A DNA stretch of 64,000 nt from Coemansia sp. RSA 487 (taxonomy: Eukaryota > Kickxellomycota > Kickxellomycetes > Kickxellales > Kickxellaceae). Positions within the stretch are counted from its first letter, which is position 1, and each line of letters opens with the position of its first letter. A model generated the notes under the pieces. The model did not search any database. It saw nothing but the letters and a program-made list of their open reading frames with translations, and was not told the origin of the DNA. Below are positions 8,427 to 16,788 of the stretch, in pieces. The stretch spans positions 186,001 to 250,000 of the forward strand of contig JANBRJ010000002.1 of NCBI GenBank assembly GCA_027577595.1. The letters are read 5' to 3'. Position numbers and translations under genes: made by a program.

Positions 8427-10586
8427 ATGAGATCACTTATCCGCATTGCTGGGCGCCGGTTGACCCGGCCAGTGGCACCTGCAGCCTGCGGGCGTAGCTT
8501 TATCGGTACAGCGACAAGTGGTGGCGCATCGCCTATGCTGTCTCGCGCAGGCAAGGCAGGGTTGCTAACAATGGCAAGAAGAACATCAACAGCGGGCATG
8601 CGCGCATACTCTTCGTCCTCGGCCGAGCTCAAAAGCAGTCCGCAAGCGACAACGGTCGATCTTGGCGATATGCTTCCGATGGACCGGATCCGCAATATTG
8701 GGATCATTGCGCATGTCGACCACGGGAAGACGACGCTGGTGGACTGCCTGCTCAAGCAGTCCGGGGCGTTGTCGGGGTCGAACGCAATGCAAGAGACGCG
8801 TGTGATGGACTCGAATGCGCTAGAGAAGGAGCGCGGAATCACGATTCTGTCCAAGGTGACATCGCTGGCGTACAAGGACCACCGGATCAACATCGTCGAC
8901 ACGCCCGGACACGCAGACTTTGGCGGCGAGGTCGAGCGCATCTTGTCGATGGTCGACAGCGTGGTCCTGGTGGTGGATGCAACAGAGGGCCCGATGGCGC
9001 AGACAAAGTTCGTACTGACAAAGGCGCTTGCGCGTGGGCTGAGCCCGTTGGTTGTGCTGAACAAGGTGGATCGGCCCACGAGCAGACCCGATGAGGTGGA
9101 CTCGGAGCTTCTGGAGCTGTTTATGGCGCTGGAGGCGTCCGACGCGCAGACGGCGTATGAGATCATATATGCGTCGGCCAAGGAGGGGTGGTGCACAAAG
9201 GACCTCGACGAGGCCGCCAGACTCACGGAGGCTGCTAAGGCAGACGGCGCTGTGAAGAGCAGCGGCAGCAGCAGCATGGAGCCTCTTCTCGATGCAATCA
9301 TCCAGAATGCACCGCCACCAAAGGGCCAGCGCGAGGATGCGCCATTTTCGATGCTTGTGACGCAGCTGGAGGCCAACCCGTACCTGGGCAAGTGCGCGCT
9401 CGGGCGCATCACCAGCGGCACGGTGCGTGTGGGCGACAAGGTGCGTGTGCTTGAGCCGGGGACCGGCGCAGTCCGGGAAGAAGGCAAGGTGACAAAGCTG
9501 TTCCTGCGCAGCGGCGTGCAGCAAGTGGAGATGGCGCAGGCGGGTGCCGGAGATGTAGTATCGATCAGCGGCGTACCGACCGTCGGCGTCAACGCAACTG
9601 TCGCCAGCCCCGACGTCGCCGAGCCGCTGGCGTTCATCCCGATCGACCCGCCAACGATCTCAGTGACGTTCTCGGTCAACGACTCGCCGCTGGCGGGGCG
9701 CGAGGGCTCACAGCTGACGTCTGGTATGATCCGGGCCCGGCTCCAGCGCGAGTCGGAGACCAATGTCGCGCTGCAGATTGTCGATGATGGCAAGTCCGAG
9801 GCGCTGGAGGTGCGTGGGCGCGGTGAGCTGCAGCTGTCTGTGCTGATCGAGACGATGCGGCGCGAGGGCTTTGAGCTGTCGGTGACACCGCCGCGCGTGC
9901 TGTTCCGGCGCGACCCAGGCAACAAGAAAAACATCCTCGAGCCGTTCGAGGAGATCACGGTCGATGTGGACCACGACTGCTCAGGCGTAGTCATCGAGAA
10001 GCTGACCAAGCGCAAGGGCGAGCTCAAGTCGTTCACCGATGTAGCCGACAAGGCGCGCATGGTGTTCCACATCCCGACACGTGGGCTGCTGGGGTACATG
10101 TCTGAGTTCAAGAACGACACGCACGGATCGGGTGTCATGAACCACGCATTCCTGCGGTACGACGCGTACGCGGGGGCGCTGGAGAAGACGCGCAAGGCCA
10201 GCATGGTCAGCATGGTGTCGGGCACCGCCACGTCCTATGCGCTGAACATGATCGAGCCGCGCGGCGAGCTGTTCATCCGCAACAGTGAGGACGTTTATCC
10301 GGGCATGATTGTCGGCGAGCTCAGCAAGGACGGCAACGACCTGGAGGTCAACCCCGCAAAGGCAAAGCAGCTCACCAACATCCGCGCCGCCGGAAAGGAC
10401 GAGACCATCCGCCTGGCGCCTGTCAAGCCGTGGACCCTGGAGGAGGCCATTGCCTACATTAACCCTGACGAGGCCATCGAGGTCACTCCCACGCAGGTCC
10501 GCCTGCGCAAGCAGATCCTCGACGCCAACAAGCGCAAGCAGCTTTCGCGGAAGCGCGTCAGCGACATCGACGATCTTTTGGACTAG
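8427..10586 (+). CDS. typA: TypA/BipA translational GTPase, probably mitochondrial
   Basis: A 719-residue translational GTPase. G1 is AHVDHGKTT (about residues 95-103). The switch region contains ERGITI, G3 is DTPGHADFGGEV and G4 is NKVDRP. EF-Tu-like domain 2, EF-G-like domains III and V and the BipA-specific C-terminal region follow; the end (PWTLEEAIAYINPDEAIEVT, then RLRK) is the typical BipA tail. This separates it from LepA/Guf1 and EF-G. Bacterial BipA is about 600 residues; the extra ~85 N-terminal residues are rich in Arg, Ser and Ala (MRSLIRIAGRRLTRPVAPAA and on) and look like a mitochondrial presequence. BipA binds 70S-type ribosomes and assists large-subunit assembly and stress adaptation, so a role in mitochondrial ribosome biogenesis is inferred. 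The gene is GC-rich and intronless. Confidence 0.93.
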   Translation: MRSLIRIAGRRLTRPVAPAACGRSFIGTATSGGASPMLSRAGKAGLLTMARRTSTAGMRAYSSSSAELKSSPQATTVDLGDMLPMDRIRNIGIIAHVDHGKTTLVDCLLKQSGALSGSNAMQETRVMDSNALEKERGITILSKVTSLAYKDHRINIVDTPGHADFGGEVERILSMVDSVVLVVDATEGPMAQTKFVLTKALARGLSPLVVLNKVDRPTSRPDEVDSELLELFMALEASDAQTAYEIIYASAKEGWCTKDLDEAARLTEAAKADGAVKSSGSSSMEPLLDAIIQNAPPPKGQREDAPFSMLVTQLEANPYLGKCALGRITSGTVRVGDKVRVLEPGTGAVREEGKVTKLFLRSGVQQVEMAQAGAGDVVSISGVPTVGVNATVASPDVAEPLAFIPIDPPTISVTFSVNDSPLAGREGSQLTSGMIRARLQRESETNVALQIVDDGKSEALEVRGRGELQLSVLIETMRREGFELSVTPPRVLFRRDPGNKKNILEPFEEITVDVDHDCSGVVIEKLTKRKGELKSFTDVADKARMVFHIPTRGLLGYMSEFKNDTHGSGVMNHAFLRYDAYAGALEKTRKASMVSMVSGTATSYALNMIEPRGELFIRNSEDVYPGMIVGELSKDGNDLEVNPAKAKQLTNIRAAGKDETIRLAPVKPWTLEEAIAYINPDEAIEVTPTQVRLRKQILDANKRKQLSRKRVSDIDDLLD

Positions 10587-10628
10587 CTGGGCTTCCCAAA
10601 ATAAGCGATGGCTCGTTCCAGCCATTTA

Positions 10629-10634
10629 AATAAA
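10629..10634 (+). terminator. Polyadenylation signal AATAAA after TypA
   Basis: AATAAA 43 bases after the TypA stop codon and before the TRM13 start. Use is inferred from position. Confidence 0.45.
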
Positions 10635-10735
10635 AAATTTTGTTTGATAGAATGCTTGTTTTCTGCGTGATGGGCAGAACAAACCCTGCGATCTTTTGGT
10701 CTTTCTACTATTGCCAGCTCTTTACTTTGGATCAG

Positions 10736-12295
10736 ATGGTGGACCGAGTGGTGCCAGACACGCCTGGTGCTGGCCGCTGCCACCACTATGTGGCCAACAA
10801 GGGCCGGTGCTGTCCGTTCACAACCAAGGGCGGCGCCGAGTACTGCCGCGAGCATGCTGCTATGCATGGCGACAAGGGGAGCAGTGCTGCCGATTCGCCT
10901 GGAAGCACCAAAGCACTGTTGTCTGGATCGCGCCGCGTGCTATGCCCCTATGACACATCGCATTCTGTGGAGCTCGGAAAGCTCGAGAGGCACATGCGAT
11001 CGCTCTGCAACGCCCGCCCGCCCGAGATTCGTCCTCCCTACACGCATCCCGACTGCAATGTGGCCAGTCTGCCTCCGGCGTACTCCTCAGACTCATGTGC
11101 AGAGCCCAGCCGCCTGTGGAGCGAGGAGGGGCTTGCAGCATCCGATGCCCGCCTGATGCTCAAGCCCGGCGAGCTCATCTACTTGAATGCCAGCCACGGT
11201 ACGCAGGTGAAGTTGAATGATCTTGGCAGCGAGTCTGTCGCCCAGATCCTTAGGCCTGTGGTTGAGCTGTACTTGAGCCGAGTGTCTCCCAATGCCGCCA
11301 ATCTTCGGTCTCGGTCGCTGGAGGAGCTGCTGGACATGGTTTCGTTGGAAGATGATTTCCCACTGGACTGCCGCGCACACCCACTGCTTGCGAAAGCACA
11401 GAGCACAAGCAAACACGCCAAGCACACGATGCAGCAAAGCTCTCTTCTCGGCCACTTGGAGGATCGTGGATGCTTGAACCCGCAGAACGCATTCATAGAG
11501 TTTGGTGCTGGCAAGGGCGAGCTATCCGTCTTTGTGCACGAGGCGCTGGCTAGCAAAAAGCCATCTAACAGCAGTAGCCCCAGTAGTATCTTTCTCGTCG
11601 ATCGCAAAAACTTCCGCCAAAAGTATAGCGTCGAAAAGACTAGCAACTGCCAGACGCCGCAAGACCAGTTCAAGCGTATATACATTGACATTCGCGACCT
11701 TGATCTTTCGAAAGTGCCGGAGCTGCAAATAACCGATCCTGCGACAGGAATGCTTGGTCTGCGTCCCATTGTCGCTTACTCAAAGCATCTGTGCGGTGCA
11801 GCCACCGATCTCACCATCCGCTGCTTGCAGAGATACCAGGATGCAGGAGGCTCAGTCGCTGGTATTGCCATTGCCTTGTGCTGCCACCACTGCTGCAAAT
11901 ACTCAATGTACACCAACCTTGCATACCTGTCACAAACTCTTGCGCTTGCTGCTGGTGCCAACAATAGTATTGACTATAGCAGATCGGATGCAGCATGGAA
12001 CGGGTCTCACCGCAATATGTTCCGACAAATCTCTGCAATGTCCAGCTGGGCTGTAAACGCCCCTCCTCCTCCTCTGCTGTCTCAGGCTCCAGAAAGTGGC
12101 ACTGAACCACATCATTCAGGGCTTACCTACGCACAGCGTATGCGTGCTGGCCATGCAGTAAAGCGGGCTTTGGATCTTGGCAGACTGGAATATGTACGCA
12201 GGAGCTTGGGCATGGCAAATGCAGAGCTTGTTTACTTTACGCCCCGCACGACATCACCAGAGAATCTTTCTCTTATTGGCACGGAAATAGGCTAA
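10736..12295 (+). CDS. TRM13: tRNA 2'-O-methyltransferase Trm13
   Basis: A 519-residue protein with the full Trm13 layout. An N-terminal CCCH-type zinc finger begins at about residue 15 (CHHYVANKGRCCPF, then YCREH). A U11-48K-type CHHC finger lies at about 68-92 (LCPYDTSHSVELGKLERHMR, then a Cys). The SAM-binding motif is FIEFGAGKGELS (about 252-263), and the conserved C-terminal GIAIALCCHHCCKY is near residue 380. Trm13 methylates the 2'-OH of nucleotide 4 in the acceptor stem of tRNA-Gly, tRNA-His and tRNA-Pro. I start at ATG 10736 (MVDRVVPDTPG) rather than the upstream in-frame ATG at 10640: the 32 intervening residues are hydrophobic, unlike the family, and overlap the poly(A) region of TypA. 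It lies head-to-tail behind TypA. Confidence 0.93.
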   Translation: MVDRVVPDTPGAGRCHHYVANKGRCCPFTTKGGAEYCREHAAMHGDKGSSAADSPGSTKALLSGSRRVLCPYDTSHSVELGKLERHMRSLCNARPPEIRPPYTHPDCNVASLPPAYSSDSCAEPSRLWSEEGLAASDARLMLKPGELIYLNASHGTQVKLNDLGSESVAQILRPVVELYLSRVSPNAANLRSRSLEELLDMVSLEDDFPLDCRAHPLLAKAQSTSKHAKHTMQQSSLLGHLEDRGCLNPQNAFIEFGAGKGELSVFVHEALASKKPSNSSSPSSIFLVDRKNFRQKYSVEKTSNCQTPQDQFKRIYIDIRDLDLSKVPELQITDPATGMLGLRPIVAYSKHLCGAATDLTIRCLQRYQDAGGSVAGIAIALCCHHCCKYSMYTNLAYLSQTLALAAGANNSIDYSRSDAAWNGSHRNMFRQISAMSSWAVNAPPPPLLSQAPESGTEPHHSGLTYAQRMRAGHAVKRALDLGRLEYVRRSLGMANAELVYFTPRTTSPENLSLIGTEIG

Positions 12296-12741
12296 ATGTT
12301 CTATTTTTATACCTTTGTTGTTGTTATTTCCATGCACTCTATTATTTCATGTGGACCACGCGTGTGCTCTTCGTCATAGTTCTAAAGGCAGAAACAGGAG
12401 ATCGTCCTCTCCACTTTTCACAATATCCCCCCTTTGAGCTGGTGAAAGAGACCGAACGTCGATCATTATTGTATGGTGCAGCCCTTTTTTTAAAGACAAA
12501 GGTGTTTTAGAGGCTGCAGCCCACGGTCTCATACATAAACTGGTTGATGTGATTTGATGAGCAATTCCGCACCTACTCAATTATAAATAATTTAAATGCG
12601 CCCTTTACCGTCCTGCCAACCAGCCAAAGAAAAACTCTTCCGTTTCCTTTACCTTTCTCAAACTCTATATTCGTACTCTTTTCCTCCTCTATTTCCCTTT
12701 TACGCCCTATTCTCATCCCTCGCCCTTACGATCCTGCAAAC
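12296..12741. other. Intergenic region, TRM13 to secreted-protein gene
   Basis: The left part is the TRM13 3' region. The right part (about 12,600-12,741) is a strongly pyrimidine-rich leader running up to the ATG at 12742, a pattern common before well-expressed fungal genes. No gene is visible. Confidence 0.55.
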
Positions 12742-13422
12742 ATGAAGTTCTACATCTCGACTCTGGCTCTCTGCGCTACTCTGGCTGCACAGGCGGCTAA
12801 TGCACAGCAAATCGATGACGGTATCGGTTCTGCTCTAGTCATTACCAACACTGAAGCGCCGCCTGCCGCGTCCTCGACACCAGCTGACGCTCCGAGCAGC
12901 ACGGTAGCAGCAGCAGCAGATAATTCCCCTTCGAGCGCACCGTCCCAGAACAACGGTAGCCCAGCCAGCTCTGCCAGTGCAAACAATGGCGAGGCCCCTC
13001 CCAGCAATGGTGCTGCCTCCACCCCAGTCGCCGGTGATAACACCAGCCCCAGCCCCAGCCCCAGCCCCAGCCCGGGATCGAATGGCTCCAACAATGGCGC
13101 TACCAGCGATGCCGCCGTCAACACGGACACCGCTGTGCCCCAGGGCGGTCCTTCGTCGTCGCCTGCGGATACCAACAATGCTTCTGCCGGAGACTCTACG
13201 GGCGGCGATGTGTCTGTTGGTGAAGAGAGCGATCTCGGCAGCGACGAAAGCGAACAGGGCTCTGATTCCTCAGACGAGGAGAGCGGCGAGTCCTCAGGTG
13301 AAGAGCGCTCTGAGGATGCCAGCGATGAAGAAACCACTACTAGCGGCGCCTCTGCCATCTTTACATCTGGCTTCTCGCTCACAGCCCTTGCTGCCGTTGC
13401 TATCACCGGCGCCCTCTTCTAG
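12742..13422 (+). CDS. Secreted, probably GPI-anchored Ser/Pro/acidic-rich protein
   Basis: A 226-residue protein of low complexity. Residues 1-21 (MKFYISTLALCATLAAQAAN) form a clear signal peptide with cleavage after an Ala-rich segment. The middle is rich in Ser, Ala, Asn, Pro and Thr, suited to O-glycosylation, with an SPSPSPSPSPG run. Residues about 150-200 are Glu/Asp/Ser-rich (SDLGSDESEQGSDSSDEESG). The C-terminus (GFSLTALAAVAITGALF) is a hydrophobic tail after small residues, the pattern of a GPI-anchor signal. It is most likely a cell-wall or plasma-membrane mannoprotein-like surface protein. No enzyme domain is present, and homology cannot be inferred from such composition. Confidence 0.75.
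   Translation: MKFYISTLALCATLAAQAANAQQIDDGIGSALVITNTEAPPAASSTPADAPSSTVAAAADNSPSSAPSQNNGSPASSASANNGEAPPSNGAASTPVAGDNTSPSPSPSPSPGSNGSNNGATSDAAVNTDTAVPQGGPSSSPADTNNASAGDSTGGDVSVGEESDLGSDESEQGSDSSDEESGESSGEERSEDASDEETTTSGASAIFTSGFSLTALAAVAITGALF
13045..13074 (+). repeat. Hexanucleotide AGCCCC tandem repeat within the secreted-protein gene
   Basis: Four perfect AGCCCC units followed by AGCCCG, encoding the Ser-Pro run. Length variation in frame is plausible. Confidence 0.85.
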
Positions 13423-13594
13423 GCATGGGTTTTGTATGCTCAGTTGGTGCTTATTTTATGTTCCGTTAGTGTTGCTCTGCATCTGCAGACTAGTAATGTT
13501 TTTCCTTTCTTCTCCTGTCCTTGTTTACCTATTTTCTTTCGTTACATTTAATAATTTCGCAACTGACACTGCAAAAAATATTTTGTAAAACCAC

Positions 13595-13745
13595 ACAGTG
13601 CTGTCCAAACCCAGTTGCACCGAATAAGAAGAATGTATACGTGTCGAATGGCGAAAGGTTTGCGGTGGCAATAATGCATCTTGCGTTCCAAGAAAAGTCG
13701 TTTGCGTCAGTTGGCGTGGCATATGCGTCTGTGCAAAACAGGAAA
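13595..13745 (+). repeat. Left terminal inverted repeat of the Tc1/mariner element
   Basis: Matches the reverse complement of 14640-14804 with scattered substitutions. Shared blocks include GTATACG, GCGGTGGCAATA, TTGCG, CCAAG and GTTGGCGT. Homology fades near 13745. Confidence 0.8.
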
Positions 13746-13953
13746 ACACACAAGAGAAAACACAAATGATTAGTACTGCTGTCTGGAGGCTGCCACAGAT
13801 GTTTATCTCTTCAGTGACCAAAGGGAGCTGAAGCTTGGTGCGGATATCGTGTTCTATGGTTTGAATGTGCAAATGTATTGCAACTTCCAATGCTTTTCAA
13901 TCACTAGAAGTAGATGTATTGTAGTGAGACAGATTTAGCCCACCAAATATTCC

Positions 13954-14515
13954 TCACTGGTGATAAATTCTATGGCTTAGAATATCCTCCTTTGAATAAA
14001 ATCGAAGAGGAGCTTTAGTTCCATCTACTCCATTATTATGAAATATTCTATCACTGAGCCTATCGTATGCTGTAAGCGCTGTTCTGCAAACATCCCATTT
14101 TACTTTAGACCAAAGCTTCTCAATGAGATTTATAAGGGTGAGTATGGAGGCAGATGTAGGCACTCGTATCGTCTGTATTCTACTAGGTTTCTAATAGCTA
14201 ATGGTGTGTATATTGGAGCATTGTACATCATAAGATAGTGGCCATTCATGTTCTTTGCATCCAGCACATCAATTACATTTGAGATGTAGGCCAGAAAGTG
14301 CTCTGCTCGTGTGCCAACACGCCTACTAATTCTGATCTCTTTACTATTGGCTTTTCTCTTTTTGGCAGTGGAAACGGCTTGAAACTTTCTCAATGAAACA
14401 TCCATCAACATGAATATGCATGCAAACATGTTCTCTGACTCCTTATTCGAGCGACAGTTACCTTCCAGCATGTCCACATCTGACAAAGAGTGCATGGCTT
14501 AGTTGTATTTCTTCA
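13954..14515 (-). pseudogene. Broken Tc1/mariner (DDE_3) transposase, C-terminal two thirds
   Basis: Two consecutive frames on the minus strand read as one Tc1-type transposase: 14495-14130, then 14163-13954, with a frameshift between. Recognisable family blocks are VGTRAEHFLAYISNVIDVLD, the NAPIY motif, LPPYSPL and then INLIEKLWSKVKWDV, matching the family's MDNAPIH...LPPYSPxLNPIE..WSKVK. The Asp normally before NAPI is Tyr here (MMYNAPIY), removing a catalytic acid. The region that should carry the first catalytic Asp is also unrecognisable, and the DNA-binding N-terminus is missing. It is inactive. Confidence 0.85.
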
Positions 14516-14639
14516 GTTTGTTAGGTTTTGTTAGGATCAACGTTAACTAATCGCATTGAAAGCACAGAAAGAGACTGAGCAACCAATCTATTTTAGCGTG
14601 AAACAATAGGCATGTAGCAAACAGCTTTCTCCACAAAGC

Positions 14640-14804
14640 CCAGTTTGCGCCTTTTGCTTCCAAGCGCAAATATAACGCCAACCGATGCAAACAGCTTTTT
14701 CTTGGATCGCAAAATGCGCTATTGCCACCGCAGACCTTTGACCTTTCGATGCGTATACATTCTTCTTATTTGACGCAATTAGTTTTGCAAAATACAGTAC
14801 TGTA
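14640..14804 (-). repeat. Right terminal inverted repeat of the Tc1/mariner element
   Basis: Reverse-complement partner of 13595-13745. It is more similar to the copy at 25218 than to its own left end, sharing GCAAAGCTAATTGCGTC-like and GCATCGGTTGGCGTTATATT segments. Confidence 0.8.
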
Positions 14805-16788
14805 TTGTAGCTGCCACCAAACAGTGGCAAAAATGGCTATATTTTTTAACTAGACGCCACATTTCATTTGTATTCACACCTAATAACCTCCAGAAGACAT
14901 GTACATATTGTGCAATTGTGTTGCAAAGTAAATCAGTGCCAAAATTGATATCCCAGGTGACAAGCAGGCTTGCGCTATTGGCACAATGGAATCTCGCAAC
15001 AGACACCAGGTATGCGTGCAGAAACTTAAATTCAGGAAAAAAGACATTGGCCATACAAGCAACAGAGTTTTTTATTTGGAATGTGTTGCATGTGAATCGT
15101 AGCTTAGCTATCGTTTTATCTTCTCTCTAACGGCCAGATTATACAATTAGCATTCTAATTTGGTTTGATTTATAACGCAAGCATAAGAGCTTGTCACTAA
15201 GCAAAAAGAAGTATCAAAGACTCTTTGCGGTTGCACCTCTTACCGACAAAACAGCACAGGGTTTTTGTCTTTCAGACTGCCTCGAATAAAATCACTCTTT
15301 GCCTAAAAGACACCACTTTGTCGTTGCACATCGATACGCTTTGACTCTATTTACTCGGTACCACGGTTTGCTCTTATACCACACACTCCCTTTCTTCTTT
15401 ACCTCCTCTTGTATAGCTTTTTCGGCCATCTCTTCTCTTGCGGATCCTCACGCTTATTCAGTCAATTGTGTTCACCAAATCTGATACATATAAAAAGGCT
15501 TCTTCTGACTGTGCTTTATAAAATCAGCGTGAAGGTTGTATGTGCATTGTGACTGCAACAGAACGAACAATACATGCTGGATTTTCGTGGGTCCAAGTAT
15601 TCAATCCATTGTTGTTTTGCATACTGCGCCTTTTTTCTTCGGAACACTGGGTAAGTTGGATGATGCATACAATTTACTTTTATTATTTTTGGACATCCAG
15701 TAAACCTGTGACATTGTTCGTCAGCCATCAGACAGCACCAAAGTGCCAAGGATTCTCCAGCATATTGCACTGCAGAATCGAAAAACGAAAATTTCTTGCT
15801 TAAGAAAGAACAAGCACATGTGGTGCTATCTTACCATCTTTGACATTTTGTCTGTCGGGGCAAAGTGTTTATCGCGCGCATCTCCTAATGTCTATCCCTA
15901 CCATTCTCGCAGTGCATGTTTTACTGAATGAGCATTGATCGACAGGTGATTTATGTGGACTGGAAGAGGCAAAGAGAGTCAAAGTATTTCTCATCAACCA
16001 GCTCCATGGTAGAGTTGGAAAATCCTTGGGCTTTCTTCTCACTCACCTGCTTACCCACTAAAGCCGTAGTACCAAATGCCGCTGGCTTTGTGGATTTTCT
16101 GATGCTTACTCACCAGCGCACTCATCATCACCCATCTCTTGCCTTTGCTTATTTAATTGGTGCTGCCCGCTCTTTGTCAATCTGTTTGTTCATCTGTTTG
16201 TTCATCTGTTTGTTCATCTTTTTCCCTTCTCATGTGTTTCGATTTACACCTCCAACAGATAAACACTTGGCCATAAAAAGCTGCCACTACTATCGCATCG
16301 ACTACTATATACTCAAAGCCGCTTCTCTCCTGGCACTGCCATTTGCTGTTGTGGTAAGATACAGTTTACTTCTTCCTCTCGGCTAATTTTCGATTGCTAC
16401 TTTTCGGCATGTTTTAATTATTAATATTCTGACGCACGAGTTCCCTGTGTTTTTATTTGTAGAATTTTCCTAATCCACGTTACTACAGGCTCTGACTGAC
16501 CAGTGCGCCTCCCCTGTTTTTTTTGCACGCTTAGCTTAGGCTTTTCTATTTGCTCCTTGCCTGACTTTTCCGAAACAAATAGAAAAGCTGTAATAGGCTT
16601 TCACAGCCAAGAGCATTAAGAGTAAGTATACTCGATATACTTGCAAAGTCTCATGGTTGCCGACCTGAATTGTCTTTTTGCTTTTTGTAATTTCCTGTCA
16701 CCGCTTTTATCTTTAACTAACGAAAACAATTACGCAACATTCGCCCAATGCATTGTGTAGGCAAACTCTATTTGCTTTGAGTAAACCA
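14805..16788. other. Long intergenic region upstream of the first Zn2Cys6 gene
   Basis: About 2 kb of AT-rich, pyrimidine-biased sequence between the dead transposon and the regulator gene. I see no gene. The right half presumably holds the promoter and long leader of the transcription factor. A 12-base tandem repeat lies at 16181-16216. Short ORFs lack coding character. Confidence 0.55.
16181..16216 (+). repeat. Three perfect tandem copies of a 12-base unit
   Basis: TCTGTTTGTTCA repeated three times without change, followed by a decayed TCTTTTTC unit, about 570 bases upstream of the regulator start. It is noncoding as far as visible. Confidence 0.9.

Larger units (their letters stand above)
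13595..14804 (-). mobile_element. Degenerate Tc1/mariner element (about 1.2 kb)
   Basis: The two ends are inverted copies of each other over at least 150 bases. The left end begins ACAGTGCTGTCC at 13595; the right end, read on the minus strand, begins ACAGTACTGTATTTTGC just inside 14804. Both continue into a shared GAATAAGAAGAATGTATACG-like segment (the right copy reads CAAATAAGAAG). A decayed Tc1-type transposase lies between them on the minus strand. The right terminus is flanked by TA, the target these elements duplicate; the left flank no longer shows it. A third copy of the same terminal sequence occurs at 25218, confirming a repeat family in this genome. Confidence 0.85.

Noticed and set aside
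8393-10231. 612-codon open frame antisense to TypA
   Set aside because: It mirrors codon bias of a GC-rich gene; the product is Ser/Arg/Pro-rich without domains, while the sense strand has a complete GTPase.
10640-10735. Upstream in-frame ATG extending TRM13 by 32 residues
   Set aside because: The extension overlaps the TypA poly(A) region and has no counterpart in the family; the ATG at 10736 sits directly before the conserved zinc finger.
12750-13406. 218-codon frame antisense to the secreted-protein gene
   Set aside because: It is the complement of repetitive Ser/Pro/Glu codons; the sense strand has a signal peptide, acidic run and GPI tail in the right order.
14805-15130. Possible extension of the Tc1/mariner element beyond its right end
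   Set aside because: Sequence past the TA-flanked tip at 14804 has no similarity to the copy at 25.2 kb or to transposase.
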